A DNA stretch of 64,000 bases from Candidatus Albibeggiatoa sp. nov. BB20. Its GTDB lineage: Bacteria; Pseudomonadota; Gammaproteobacteria; Beggiatoales; Beggiatoaceae. Positions 21,001 to 28,917 of this stretch are shown one piece after another. The translations under genes and the position numbers were made by a program. The first letter of the stretch is position 1; the number at the start of each line of letters is the position of its first letter. The notes under the pieces are model-generated. The model did not search any database. It was not told where the DNA came from and saw only the letters and a list, made by a program, of their open reading frames with translations. The DNA is taken from positions 1-64,000 of the forward strand of contig JADGDW010000002.1 of assembly GCA_016744725.1 (NCBI GenBank), in the 5' to 3' direction.

Positions 21001-21127
21001 TGGTGCACCGTCAACTCAGTGGTGGGTACAGTTGGCCACTTCGATTGCAGGCGGTTTGGCATTTGCAACATTGTTGACTTTGGTTTTGACCCCGTGTTTG
21101 TTACGTTTGGGTTATCGGCGGGTTTAA
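18032..21127 (+). CDS. RND-superfamily efflux transporter permease
   Basis: Inner-membrane AcrB-type proton-driven pump of 1,031 residues with 12 predicted membrane helices: one near the N-terminus, blocks at about 335-470, one near 530 and a block at about 860-1025, with two large periplasmic loops between. TM4 reads SGMLIDGAVIVTEFADR, so the usual Asp-Asp proton pair is Asp-Gly. This is a known variant in some RND subfamilies, not a loss. The late NNNIVLIDTFN motif is kept. The ATG at 18032 is preferred over a TTG at 18020. No membrane-fusion or outer-membrane partner gene is adjacent, so substrates cannot be guessed. Confidence 0.92.
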   Translation: MINALIDTAIRSSRTVILLLIFILFWGSIAYINMPKESDPDVAIPIIYISMTHEGISPSDAERLLVRPMEKELRVIEGVKEMTSTASEGFASVMLEFDAGFDSEVALRDVIQKMDIAKAELPQQTDEPVVSEVNVALFPILVVTLSGDVPERTLLTLARQLKDSIESIPEVLKVDIGGEREEVLDIIIEPLRLESYQLSYDEVFQFFSRNNILIAAGALDSGQGRFNIKVPGVFENIQDILDLPIKTEGEHVVMLQDIADIRRTFKDVTTFARVNGKPALSLEISKRIGTNIISTIEKVRYVVGENKKHWKNNVTVGLIQDKSNDVRIILKDLQNNVLSAIILVFIVIVAALGLPTAMLVGIAIPGSFLLGILALANIGVTLNIVVLFSLILASGMLIDGAVIVTEFADRKMSEGASCFDAYSLAAKRMAWPIIGSTSTTLAVFLPLLFWPGVIGEFMKYLPMTVLATLVASLFMALIFMPTLGAHFGVSSSQKVSNHDNAPLDTIRGLTGLYVRMMRVLLRFPILVLLLAIAMLVGVNMVYAKYGKGVEFFPAVEPQTAAVNIRTRGDLSVQERDAVVKKVEQEILALQDEKHEFKSIYTLSGMMGGGSRELPSDAIGVIQLEFADWQQRRPASDILTEVRQRVAHVAGVIIEVRKQEGGPTEGKPIQIQVSSIYPEQLFAATEKLSQGLQQIPDLVDIEDNRPLPGIDWTIKVDRKQASRFGVDVSAVGSTVQLVTNGIFVGEYRPNDADEELDIRIRFPAQYRHLETLDQLRINTPQGVVPLSLFVERIAQQQTGTIKRSDEKRVYTVQTDVAEGILVNDKLIEIRAWLEKQDFPATVSLEFKGEDEEQRDAEAFLSKAFGIALFSIMLILVAQFNSFYQTLLILSAVILSTIGVLIGLLVTQQPFGIVMCGIGVIALAGIVVNNNIVLIDTFNLYYRSGMSSDEAILRTCAQRLRPVMLTTTTTILGLLPMVLSMNIDLVTREITFGAPSTQWWVQLATSIAGGLAFATLLTLVLTPCLLRLGYRRV

Positions 21128-21141
21128 GCTGTTCAAGCGAC

Positions 21142-21257
21142 TATAGTTAATTTTGTTTTGAGTGTTAGGACTGGTAGTCCTATAAAACTTTAAATATCAA
21201 TTACTTTTAAAACTAAGGACTGCCAGTCCTGTATCACTTTAAAGTAAAATGACTATA
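21142..21257 (+). mobile_element. Miniature element (MITE-like), copy 3
   Basis: 116 bp with borders TATAGTTAATTTTG and GTAAAATGACTATA. Inner palindromes are AGGACTGGTAGTCCT and AGGACTGCCAGTCCT. It fills nearly all of the space between the RND gene and the TPR gene and ends 4 bp before the latter's ATG, so it must contribute that gene's leader and maybe its promoter. Confidence 0.9.
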
Positions 21258-21261
21258 TAAA

Positions 21262-22692
21262 ATGGATAGCGTGAATAATATGGATGAGAACGATCAGTCT
21301 ATTTCCGTCAGCGGTGATGTGGCGGGCTCAAATTCGATGGCAGGTGGGTTGAATAATTCGCAGCATATTGAACATCATCATGGCGTTTCACCAGAGTTGT
21401 TTGCTAAATATGTTGGTGAATTGGGTGTGACAAAAAGCGCATTAACCAGTTTTTTCAAGATTTTACAGCAGCAACAAGTATCGCCTGAGGATTTGGACAG
21501 TAAGTTACGGGAAATTGCCCAGCATTATAAGCAGTTGTTACAAAACGCGCGTTCGTTTGAGCAGTCTGATGATGAAGTGGTTCAAGACTATTTACAGCAA
21601 GCACAACAGTTTATTACGGGTCAGGATGCACAAGGTAATGCAATAGAGGTTGATTTTGTTCAAGCAGAGGCATTGTTACAAAAAGCCTATGAGCAGGAAA
21701 TTAAAAGCATTGAGCAGTTTCAGGATAAAATAAAGCAAAAACAATTATCTGCGGCTGAAATTATAGGCCAACAAGCAGAGTTAGCACAGACTCAATTGAA
21801 ATATTATCAAGCAGGGGAATATTATCAACAAGCAGCGGAGATGTTGCCAGAAGCTTATGCAGAGGATAAGGCTCTATATTTAAATAAGGCAGGAGTTGAT
21901 TTTTATTATGCAGGTAAGTATGAGCAAGCGTTACCTTTGTTTGAGCGCAGTTTAGCAATTAGGGAAAAAACACTGGGTGAACTGCATCCTGATGTCGCAA
22001 CCAGTCTCAACGATTTGGCAGAACTTTATAGAACACAAGGCAAGTATGAGCAAGCGTTACCTTTGTTTGAGCGCAGTTTGGCAATAGATGAAAAAGTATA
22101 TGGAAAAAATCACCCAGAAATAGCTGTAAACCTCAACAATTTGGCTGAACTTTATAGAGAGCTAGGCAAGTATGAGCAAGCATTACCCTTGTATGAGCGC
22201 AGTTTAGCAATTTTTGAAAAAACACTGAGTGAATGGCATCCTTCCGTTGCAACCAGTCTCAATAATTTAGCTGTACTTTATCAAGAGCAAGGCAAGTATG
22301 AGCAAGCATTACCTTTGTTAGAGCGCAGTTTTGCGATTAGGGAAAAAACACTGGGTGAAAATCATCCTTCCGTTGCAACCAGTCTCAACAATTTAGCTGG
22401 ATTCCATTATGAACAAGGCAAATATGAGCAAGCATTACCTTTGTATGAACGCAGTTTAGCAATTAGAGAAAAAACACTGGGCAAATGGCATCCTGATGCT
22501 GCTCAAACTCTTAATAATTTGGCTTTACTTTATCAAGCACAAGGCAAGTATGAGCAAGCATTACCTTTGTTTGAGCGGGCTTTAAGTATTTTGAAAAATA
22601 TTTTTGATGAACAATATCCACATGTACAAACTGTAAAACAAAATTATGAAAGTTGTTTGTCTGAATCTAAGTCTTCAAAACCAAATCACTAA
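21262..22692 (+). CDS. TPR (kinesin-light-chain-type) repeat protein
   Basis: 476-residue cytosolic scaffold-like protein. Residues 10-40 are a low-complexity Gly/Asn/Ser/His stretch (ISVSGDVAGSNS...). About 45-200 are helical with many Gln. About 205-465 hold six 42-residue tetratricopeptide repeats of the kinesin-light-chain form, each with GKYEQALPL(F/Y)ERSLAI and often HPxVATSLNNLA. The DNA repeats at 126-bp intervals (e.g. 21916, 22042) are near-identical, showing recent expansion or gene conversion. Such proteins mediate protein contacts, often in signalling or conflict systems, but no enzymatic domain is present. The start lies 4 bp behind a miniature element with no clear ribosome site; ATG 21280 is an alternative. 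Confidence 0.8.
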   Translation: MDSVNNMDENDQSISVSGDVAGSNSMAGGLNNSQHIEHHHGVSPELFAKYVGELGVTKSALTSFFKILQQQQVSPEDLDSKLREIAQHYKQLLQNARSFEQSDDEVVQDYLQQAQQFITGQDAQGNAIEVDFVQAEALLQKAYEQEIKSIEQFQDKIKQKQLSAAEIIGQQAELAQTQLKYYQAGEYYQQAAEMLPEAYAEDKALYLNKAGVDFYYAGKYEQALPLFERSLAIREKTLGELHPDVATSLNDLAELYRTQGKYEQALPLFERSLAIDEKVYGKNHPEIAVNLNNLAELYRELGKYEQALPLYERSLAIFEKTLSEWHPSVATSLNNLAVLYQEQGKYEQALPLLERSFAIREKTLGENHPSVATSLNNLAGFHYEQGKYEQALPLYERSLAIREKTLGKWHPDAAQTLNNLALLYQAQGKYEQALPLFERALSILKNIFDEQYPHVQTVKQNYESCLSESKSSKPNH

Positions 22693-22760
22693 ACAAAAAT
22701 TGTTGGGTTTGTGATTTATCTCGTTACTGAGCTTAGGATTGCTATCATGTCACACTAATT

Positions 22761-22786
22761 GGTGGATGACGCTGCGCTTATCCACC
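22761..22786. repeat. REP-like hairpin between convergent genes
   Basis: GGTGGAT (22761-22767) pairs with ATCCACC (22780-22786) around GACGCTGCGCTT. A GAGCTTAGGA direct repeat flanks it at about 22729 and 22793. It lies between the TPR gene and gmhA and may work as a bidirectional mRNA end. Its type differs from the miniature element family. Confidence 0.6.
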
Positions 22787-22867
22787 CTACGTGAGCTTAG
22801 GAGCGAGCCAAATAAAAAAACACAACCCAACTCCCGCTAGATTATGCTTTTTCAATTTACCTGTCAC

Positions 22868-23461
22868 TCATACTACTTGTGGATAAAGAGTATGGTCAAC
22901 AATATCGCATAAACAATGAATGATTAAGATATGTACTTCCTGAATCCGTGCAGTCACGTTATGAACCACTCTTAATTCCATATCATTTTCGCCCAACATT
23001 TGGCCAATATCACCACCATCCCCACCAGTTAATGCAATCACAGTCATTTGTTTTTGTTGTGCAATTTTAACGGCTTGTACGATATTACTTGAATTGCCAC
23101 TAGTACTAATCGCCAGCAATATATCGCCTGCTTGACCTAAACCCTGTACCTGTTTGGAAAAAATTTGATTGTACTCATAATCATTGGCAATCGAAGTTAA
23201 AGTTGAAATATTAGTAGTCAGGGCAATTGCAGCAAGGCTGGGTCGTTCAATTTCAAACCGATTGACTAATTCAGCAGTAAAATGTTGCGCATCACTTGCA
23301 GACCCGCCATTCCCACAACTGAGCACTTTATGTTGCTGGGCTAAACAATCCGCAATCCGTTGCGCTGCCTGTATGATGGGTTGGGCTAACACTTGCATAG
23401 TTTGAGTTTTAGCTTCAATACTATCTGTAAAATGTTGATGAACACGCTGGGAAAAATCCAT
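22868..23461 (-). CDS. gmhA: Phosphoheptose isomerase (SIS domain)
   Basis: 197-residue SIS-domain protein. It most likely isomerises sedoheptulose 7-phosphate to D-glycero-D-manno-heptose 7-phosphate, the first step to the LPS core heptose. Visible motifs: SCGNGGSASDAQHF, the acidic AELVNRF, STSGNSSN, and ARIQEVHILIIHCLCD with the putative catalytic His. DiaA, a DnaA-binding relative, is similar but has Asn where this has His, so GmhA is preferred. Start at 23461 (MDFSQRV) matches family starts; a longer frame upstream lacks support. A heptosyltransferase gene at 42.2 kb in this window uses the downstream product, supporting an LPS role. Confidence 0.85.
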   Translation of the reverse strand: MDFSQRVHQHFTDSIEAKTQTMQVLAQPIIQAAQRIADCLAQQHKVLSCGNGGSASDAQHFTAELVNRFEIERPSLAAIALTTNISTLTSIANDYEYNQIFSKQVQGLGQAGDILLAISTSGNSSNIVQAVKIAQQKQMTVIALTGGDGGDIGQMLGENDMELRVVHNVTARIQEVHILIIHCLCDIVDHTLYPQVV

Positions 23462-23629
23462 AAAAACCCTTTTCAATGAACAATGAGCAACCAACAATTA
23501 TCAACGAACCCCAATTAATTATCAATTGATAGCTTAGCAGGCTTCAATAGCTTAAGCTTACAGTGATTTATTGAAAACACAATGCCAGTTATAATACTTC
23601 TAACTTTAAAGAATTATGTGGAAATATTT

Positions 23630-25075
23630 ATGAAAGCAATCCTATTTGCCAACCGTGATGGGACTGACTTAGCACCACTAACAGATAAAACCAGTGTTGC
23701 CATGTTACCCATTGCTGCCAAACCCCTCATAGAATACGCACTAGAAAGCCTCATCATGACTGAGGTTAGAGAGGTTATCTTAGTTGTTTCCTATCATGCA
23801 GAACACCTAGAAAAACACGTTAAATGTGGCGAACGCTGGGGACATAGTGTTGAATATGTATTAGCACAGAATAATGAAAGCCCTGCTCATGTTTTAAAGC
23901 GCTTAGGTAATACGTTGCAGGACGATGAGTATTTATTACTGCGGGCTGATATGTTGCAAAGCATTAATTTCAAACATTTTGTCGAGCAAGCAAAACAGCT
24001 TGATGTACCCGAAGTGGTTGCTACTATTGATAATCAGCCAATAGGAATGGCTTTATTGAATAAACATGCGTGCAAACACAGCCAACTATTAAATTGGGAA
24101 AGTATCAAACAAGCACAATTGTATGGTGCTGAGCAGATTGAGCTAGAAGGTCAATATTCACTATTGGATAGCTTACAAAGTTATTTTGAGACTAATTTTG
24201 CTGTGGCTCAGTTAACTTACAGTCACTTAGTGATTAATGGCCGCCAAATCAATGAAAAATTACGCACAGGCCGACGCAGTAAAGTGGCTGAGACCCAACA
24301 TGCTTTAGTGGGTGATTATTGCAACATTCATCCACAAACCAAGCTTGAGAATGCAGTGTTAGGCCATGAAGTCATTATTGACCGCCATGCAACGATAAAA
24401 GACAGCTTGGTTTTAAACAATACTTACATTGGAGAAGGCGTTGAATTAGCCAATGCGATCGTATGGGGTAGTCAAGTAATCCGTCTTGATTTAGATGCAA
24501 AAGTGATCTTAATGGATACACTACTTGTTGCTGATTTAAATCAAGTCCGTTTTAGTCAATTACTCTCCAATGCGGCCAGCCGAATACTGGGTTTAATATT
24601 ATTATTGTTATCACTACCACTGTGGCTTATTGCATTCTCATTTTCACTATTCAATATGCCAAAACCGCTATTTCACAAAGTGAAACTCCTAGGAAATAAA
24701 CAACAAATCAATGATGAAGGCCAATCTCAGCTATGTAGTTTCACCAGTTGGGAATGGTCAACTAAAATTCCTATTTTACGTTATTTACCGCGTTTATTTG
24801 CAGTGGCAATGGGACATATTCATATTGTAGGGATTAGGCCTCCTAGCGCATTAAATCAATCTCCAATACACAATCATCAAATTACACCGATAGGACTGAT
24901 AGGCCCTAGTCAAATTGAAGTCCCCCGTTCTGCACCACAAGAAGAACATCATTTAGCTGAAGCCTACTATGTACGCACCCGTCGTTTCCGTTCTGATGTT
25001 GTGTGGTTAATTCGTGGCTGCATTGCTTTATTCACACCTAAAGCATGGACACCGATTAAAGAAGAGACTGTATGA
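23630..25075 (+). CDS. Sugar nucleotidyltransferase with C-terminal sugar-phosphate-transferase-like domain
   Basis: 481-residue fusion. Residues 1-215 resemble a nucleotidyltransferase of the NDP-sugar pyrophosphorylase type (MKAILFANRDGTDLAPLTD, then LPIAAKPLIEYALESL). About 240-310 form a short left-handed beta-helix. About 320-475 resemble a bacterial sugar transferase that puts sugar-1-phosphate on undecaprenyl phosphate: a hydrophobic hairpin, then LPRLFAVAMGHIHIVGIRPPS in place of the usual LPQLWNVLKGDMSLVGPRP, and GLIGPSQ. The expected Asp-Glu dyad and KFRSM block are not evident, so activity of that part is doubtful. It overlaps the next gene by 4 bp. Start at 23630, where a longer TTG/ATG frame has no domain support. 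Confidence 0.75.
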   Translation: MKAILFANRDGTDLAPLTDKTSVAMLPIAAKPLIEYALESLIMTEVREVILVVSYHAEHLEKHVKCGERWGHSVEYVLAQNNESPAHVLKRLGNTLQDDEYLLLRADMLQSINFKHFVEQAKQLDVPEVVATIDNQPIGMALLNKHACKHSQLLNWESIKQAQLYGAEQIELEGQYSLLDSLQSYFETNFAVAQLTYSHLVINGRQINEKLRTGRRSKVAETQHALVGDYCNIHPQTKLENAVLGHEVIIDRHATIKDSLVLNNTYIGEGVELANAIVWGSQVIRLDLDAKVILMDTLLVADLNQVRFSQLLSNAASRILGLILLLLSLPLWLIAFSFSLFNMPKPLFHKVKLLGNKQQINDEGQSQLCSFTSWEWSTKIPILRYLPRLFAVAMGHIHIVGIRPPSALNQSPIHNHQITPIGLIGPSQIEVPRSAPQEEHHLAEAYYVRTRRFRSDVVWLIRGCIALFTPKAWTPIKEETV

Positions 25076-25653
25076 AGTTAAGAGTTAAAACCCTTGCCAT
25101 CATGTTATTAAAACCAATGGCATGGGTTGTAGAAAAATCAGCCAGTTTAAGCCGTTTATGGGCGCATACTCGCTTAGCCGTAAAACTAAAGCAGCCTATA
25201 GACAGCAGTATTGTGGTATTGGCATGTCCAGAAATCAGTGGCACAGCTCAAGTTCAATTAGGTAAAAATCTGTATTTATGGAGTGGGCTATACTGGGAAA
25301 CACAAGCCCACGGTTTAATTGAAATTGCCGATGATGTGGTGATGTCGCGTGGCGTTCATATCGTTGCATTTGAGCGGATTAGTATTGGTAAAAGCACCAT
25401 GATAGGCGAATATAGCAGTATCCGAGATGCTAATCATCGGATTAATTCACAGCAACCGATTCGCTATTCTGGCCATGATAGTGCGCCGATTGAAATTGGC
25501 GAAAATGTATGGATTGGACGCGGCGTGACAATCTTATCAGGAGTAAAAATTGGTGATAATGCAGTGATTGGGGCTAATGCAGTAGTGACAAAAGATGTTC
25601 CAGCGAATAATATTGCGGTCGGAATTCCAGCTCAAGTGATTAAAACTTTATGA
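25072..25653 (+). CDS. Hexapeptide-repeat acyltransferase
   Basis: 193-residue left-handed beta-helix transferase of the WcaF/maltose-acetyltransferase type that moves an acyl group from acyl-CoA to a sugar. Hexapeptide repeats run from about residue 85 to 190 (IEIADDVVMSRGV, IGKSTMIGEYSSI, IEIGENVWIGRGVTILSGVKIGDNAVIGANAVV). The NH.I segment (DANHRINSQ) supplies the putative catalytic His. It overlaps both neighbours by 4 bp (ATGA), so the three genes are translationally coupled. Likely role: O-acetylation of the glycan assembled by this operon. Substrate unknown. Confidence 0.85.
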   Translation: MKLRVKTLAIMLLKPMAWVVEKSASLSRLWAHTRLAVKLKQPIDSSIVVLACPEISGTAQVQLGKNLYLWSGLYWETQAHGLIEIADDVVMSRGVHIVAFERISIGKSTMIGEYSSIRDANHRINSQQPIRYSGHDSAPIEIGENVWIGRGVTILSGVKIGDNAVIGANAVVTKDVPANNIAVGIPAQVIKTL

Positions 25654-27086
25654 CGACCTTGAATCAAGATATACCATTGTGTGTTGATTTAGACGATACC
25701 TTAGTTGCAACTGATACCTTATGGGAAAGTATTTTTGCTCTATTACGCACCAATCCCCTGTATTGTTTGTTGCTACCGATTTGGATATTAAAGGGAAAAG
25801 CCTATTTTAAACATCAAATTGCCCAACGCGTTAGTCTAAATGTTGCTATTTTGCCTTATCGTGCTGAGATTTTAGAATTTATCAAACAGCAAAAACAGCA
25901 AGGCCGTACATTAATACTTGCCACCGCAGCTCATGAGACGATTGCCAATGCCGTTGCCCAGCATTTAAATATTTTTGATGATGTCATTGCAAATAATGAA
26001 AAAGTCAATCTTAAAGGGGTAAATAAACGCAATGAATTAGAAAAGCGTTATGGCTACCATGGATTTGATTATATTGGTGATTCAAAATCAGATATTCCTA
26101 TTTTTCAAGCAGCGCGTATGCCTTATATTGTCACGGCATCTCAAACATTACTAAAAAAACTGAATTTTCCCTCACCTGAACAAATTTTCCCTGCAAAAGC
26201 CGTCAGCACTATGACTTGGCTTAAAGTATTACGGGCACATCAATGGGTTAAGAATTTGTTAATTTTTGTGCCGTTGATTGTTTCGCATCAATTTCTTGTC
26301 GCAGATAAATTATTCGCCAGCGTTTTAGCTTTTATCTCATTCAGCTTGATTGCTTCAGCAGGTTATATTTTCAATGATTTAATGGATTTAGAAGCTGATC
26401 GCCAGCATCCTACAAAATGCAATCGTCCGTTTGCAGCAGGCAAAATTCCGATTCAGCGCAGCCTATTATTTTTCGTTGCCTTATTAATTTTAAGCAGCTT
26501 AATTAGTTTCATCTGGCTGCCATCAGGCTTTTTGGGCATATTGTTGCTGTATTTGTTATTGACGCTAACTTATTCTTTTTATTTAAAACGCAAAATGATT
26601 TTAGATGTCATTATATTGGCTGGATTATTTACCCACCGAATTTTAGCAGGCGGCATGGCAGCCAGTATTTATATTTCTGATTGGTTACTGCTATTCTCGG
26701 TATTCTTTTTTACCAGCCTCGCATTCTTAAAGCGTTATATTGAATTATTGCGTTTAAAAGATAAAAATGATAGAACTGGGGTTAAAAATAGAGATTACTA
26801 TGTTTTAGATATTGATTTTGTTGCTAATTTTGGAACAACCAGTGCCTATATATCGGTTTTGGTTTTCGCTATGTATATTTATAGTGGTGCTTCTGAGAGA
26901 TATGGGTCTCCATTTATTTTATGGATGATTTGCCCCGCTCTTTTATATTGGACAACACGGGTATGGTTTTTGGCTAATCGGCGTAGTTTACAAGATGATC
27001 CCGTATTATTTGCCTTAAAAGATAGGGTGACTTGGGTGACAATATTCTTTATTTTAGCCATGATGTTTTTAGCAAAATTTGTTTAA
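25650..27086 (+). CDS. HAD phosphatase-UbiA prenyltransferase fusion (polyprenyl-phosphate phosphoribosyltransferase-like)
   Basis: 478 residues in two parts. Residues 1-185 are a HAD hydrolase with motif I CVDLDDTLVATD, a distal lysine region and IGDSKSDIP. Residues about 190-478 are an eight- to nine-helix UbiA-family membrane prenyltransferase with NDLMDLEADRQHPTKCNRP and DVIILAG...RILAGG. The architecture is that of decaprenyl-phosphate 5-phosphoribose synthase-like fusions. The UbiA part would load phosphoribose on a polyprenyl phosphate and the HAD part would remove a phosphate, giving a lipid-linked pentose donor. It ends the three-gene overlapping operon and suggests a pentose-containing surface glycan. 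Exact substrate inferred. Confidence 0.82.
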   Translation: MTTLNQDIPLCVDLDDTLVATDTLWESIFALLRTNPLYCLLLPIWILKGKAYFKHQIAQRVSLNVAILPYRAEILEFIKQQKQQGRTLILATAAHETIANAVAQHLNIFDDVIANNEKVNLKGVNKRNELEKRYGYHGFDYIGDSKSDIPIFQAARMPYIVTASQTLLKKLNFPSPEQIFPAKAVSTMTWLKVLRAHQWVKNLLIFVPLIVSHQFLVADKLFASVLAFISFSLIASAGYIFNDLMDLEADRQHPTKCNRPFAAGKIPIQRSLLFFVALLILSSLISFIWLPSGFLGILLLYLLLTLTYSFYLKRKMILDVIILAGLFTHRILAGGMAASIYISDWLLLFSVFFFTSLAFLKRYIELLRLKDKNDRTGVKNRDYYVLDIDFVANFGTTSAYISVLVFAMYIYSGASERYGSPFILWMICPALLYWTTRVWFLANRRSLQDDPVLFALKDRVTWVTIFFILAMMFLAKFV

Positions 27087-27422
27087 TGCGGTGCTATTTT
27101 GAAAGTGAGCGATTGAACATCATGATAAATCCTGCTCGCTTTTGAATCAGCTCTGACAGAACAGGATTCATGCTTTTGCAATCCTGTCTATAATTCAAAT
27201 AATTATTATAGAACTTTTCTGTATTTCCCCTATTTAAATAAAAATGGCAAACCTTGTTTATTGATATAGCCTTATTCTTTAGTGGCATCGAATTCAAAAA
27301 AAAGATTCATTGAAATCAGAATAAATACAAGACTTGATTTTTATTTGGAATATGTGACCATAACGGCGGAATTTTACAATATATAGGACGCGGATGCGTC
27401 TTTAAGAGGTTAAACACTATTT
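27087..27422. other. Intergenic gap before rlmD, no gene found
   Basis: 336 bp, AT-rich. A 67-codon minus-strand frame at 27094-27297 has no family features and no good ribosome site, so I reject it. GGACGCGGATGCGTCTTT at 27388-27405 is a short GACGC/GCGTC palindrome, of the same type as modules in the 2229-2341 repeat. Confidence 0.5.
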
Positions 27423-28757
27423 ATGGCGCGTTATCATAGAAAAAAATTACCCAAAGACCCTGTCGAAACAGAAGTACAGCGTTTATCGCATGATGGAAGA
27501 GGGATTGCGCAAATTGATGGCAAAACAATTTTTATTTCTGGTGCATTACCTAATGAAACGGTTTTATTTCGCTACACCAATAAGCAAAAGAATTTTGATG
27601 AAGGTATGACACTTGAGGTGTTAAAACCTGCACCAGAACGGGTTGAGCCACCTTGTGAGCATTTTGGAATTTGTGGCGGCTGTAGTTTGCAGCATTTATC
27701 ACCTGCTGACCAAATTCAATTAAAACAAGATATGTTGCTAGAGCAATTTGAGCATTTGGGTAAGGTTACACCTGAAAATATCATGTCACCATTACAAGCT
27801 GATAGCTTAGGCTATCGGCGTAAAGCACGTTTAGGTGTACGTTATGTGTCTAAAAAACAATCAGTTTTAGTTGGGTTCAGAGAGCAGCAAAGTGGATTTC
27901 TTGCAGAATTAAACCAATGTAAAGTGCTACACCCTTCCGTTGGTGAACGGATTATAGCTTTACGGGAAATGTTAACTCAGCTTACGGTGAAAGATAAAAT
28001 TGCTCAAATTGAAGTGGCGGTGGGTGATGATAAAACCGCATTGGTGTTTCGGAATTTAGAGCCTTTGACCGCTGAAGATGAAAAATTACTATGTGACTTT
28101 GGTGAAGTGCATGATTTGCTGATTTATTTGCAACCTAAAGGCCTTAATTCAGTTTATCCACTTTATCCACATAATTTGCCATTAGAAAGCTTGTCCTATT
28201 CGTTGCCAGATGAAAATGTTTCATTCCAGTTTGCAACTCATGATTTTACCCAAGTAAATATGGCAATTAATCGGATGATGGTGCAGCAAGCCATGAACTG
28301 GTTGCAACCACAAGCTGATGATGAAATATTGGATTTGTTTTGTGGCTTAGGTAATTTTACGTTGCCATTAGCCAAACGGGCTAAACATGTGATTGGAGTT
28401 GAAGGCAGTGATAGTTTAGTCAAGCGTGCCAAAGACAATGCACTCTCTCAAGGTATTTTTAATACGGAATATTACGTGGCGAATTTAGCAGAACAGCCTC
28501 TTGAGCATATTTGGATGCAACGAAGCTACGATAAAATATTGCTTGATCCACCTCGTAGTGGGGCAATGGAAATTATTCAAGCTTTAGACCTTAAGCAAAC
28601 TAAAAGCATTGTTTATGTATCTTGCAATCCTGCAACGCTAGCGCGTGATGCGGGTATTTTAGTGAATGAGAAAGGCTTTAAATTAGTGCAAGCGGGTGTG
28701 ATGGATATGTTTCCACATACAGCCCATGTGGAGTCCATGGCATTATTTGAGCGTTAG
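27423..28757 (+). CDS. rlmD: 23S rRNA (uracil-1939-C5)-methyltransferase RlmD
   Basis: Methylates U1939 of 23S rRNA using S-adenosylmethionine. The 444-residue protein has an N-terminal TRAM domain (about 12-70) and [4Fe-4S] cysteines C78, C84 and C87 in CEHFGICGGC, with a fourth in LNQCKVLH. The SAM-binding motif is DLFCGLGNFTLPLA, followed by DPPRSGA and the catalytic cysteine motif SCNPATLARD. These separate RlmD from TrmA and RlmC. It is a single-gene unit with a convergent pyrE. The ATG at 27423 is 15 bp after an AAGAGG-like site. Confidence 0.93.
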   Translation: MARYHRKKLPKDPVETEVQRLSHDGRGIAQIDGKTIFISGALPNETVLFRYTNKQKNFDEGMTLEVLKPAPERVEPPCEHFGICGGCSLQHLSPADQIQLKQDMLLEQFEHLGKVTPENIMSPLQADSLGYRRKARLGVRYVSKKQSVLVGFREQQSGFLAELNQCKVLHPSVGERIIALREMLTQLTVKDKIAQIEVAVGDDKTALVFRNLEPLTAEDEKLLCDFGEVHDLLIYLQPKGLNSVYPLYPHNLPLESLSYSLPDENVSFQFATHDFTQVNMAINRMMVQQAMNWLQPQADDEILDLFCGLGNFTLPLAKRAKHVIGVEGSDSLVKRAKDNALSQGIFNTEYYVANLAEQPLEHIWMQRSYDKILLDPPRSGAMEIIQALDLKQTKSIVYVSCNPATLARDAGILVNEKGFKLVQAGVMDMFPHTAHVESMALFER

Positions 28758-28785
28758 TCAAAGTGATATTTTGAGCCGTTTTTAT

Positions 28786-28829
28786 AGATTAGGACTGCCA
28801 GCCCTTCAAGAATTGGCAGTTCTGAAAAT
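28786..28829. repeat. Degenerate GGACTGCCAG palindrome between convergent genes
   Basis: AGGACTGCCA and TGGCAGTTCT can pair around about 13 bases, giving a 10-bp stem 30 bp after the rlmD stop. The arms are the same as the miniature element's cores but the TATAG borders are missing. It faces pyrE on the other strand and may end both transcripts. Confidence 0.6.
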
Positions 28830-28917
28830 CTGAAAGTGAGATATATTGATAACAAATTAGGATGCAATCTATAACAGTTCAAATAATTTTTAGAATATGC
28901 ATACTATTTCAACCATT

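Noticed and set aside
21900..22640. 126-bp tandem repeats as a CRISPR-like or satellite array
   Set aside because: They are in frame and encode the TPR motifs of the 476-residue protein.
27094..27297. Minus-strand 67-codon frame before rlmD
   Set aside because: AT-rich, no ribosome site, no recognisable family; more likely non-coding.
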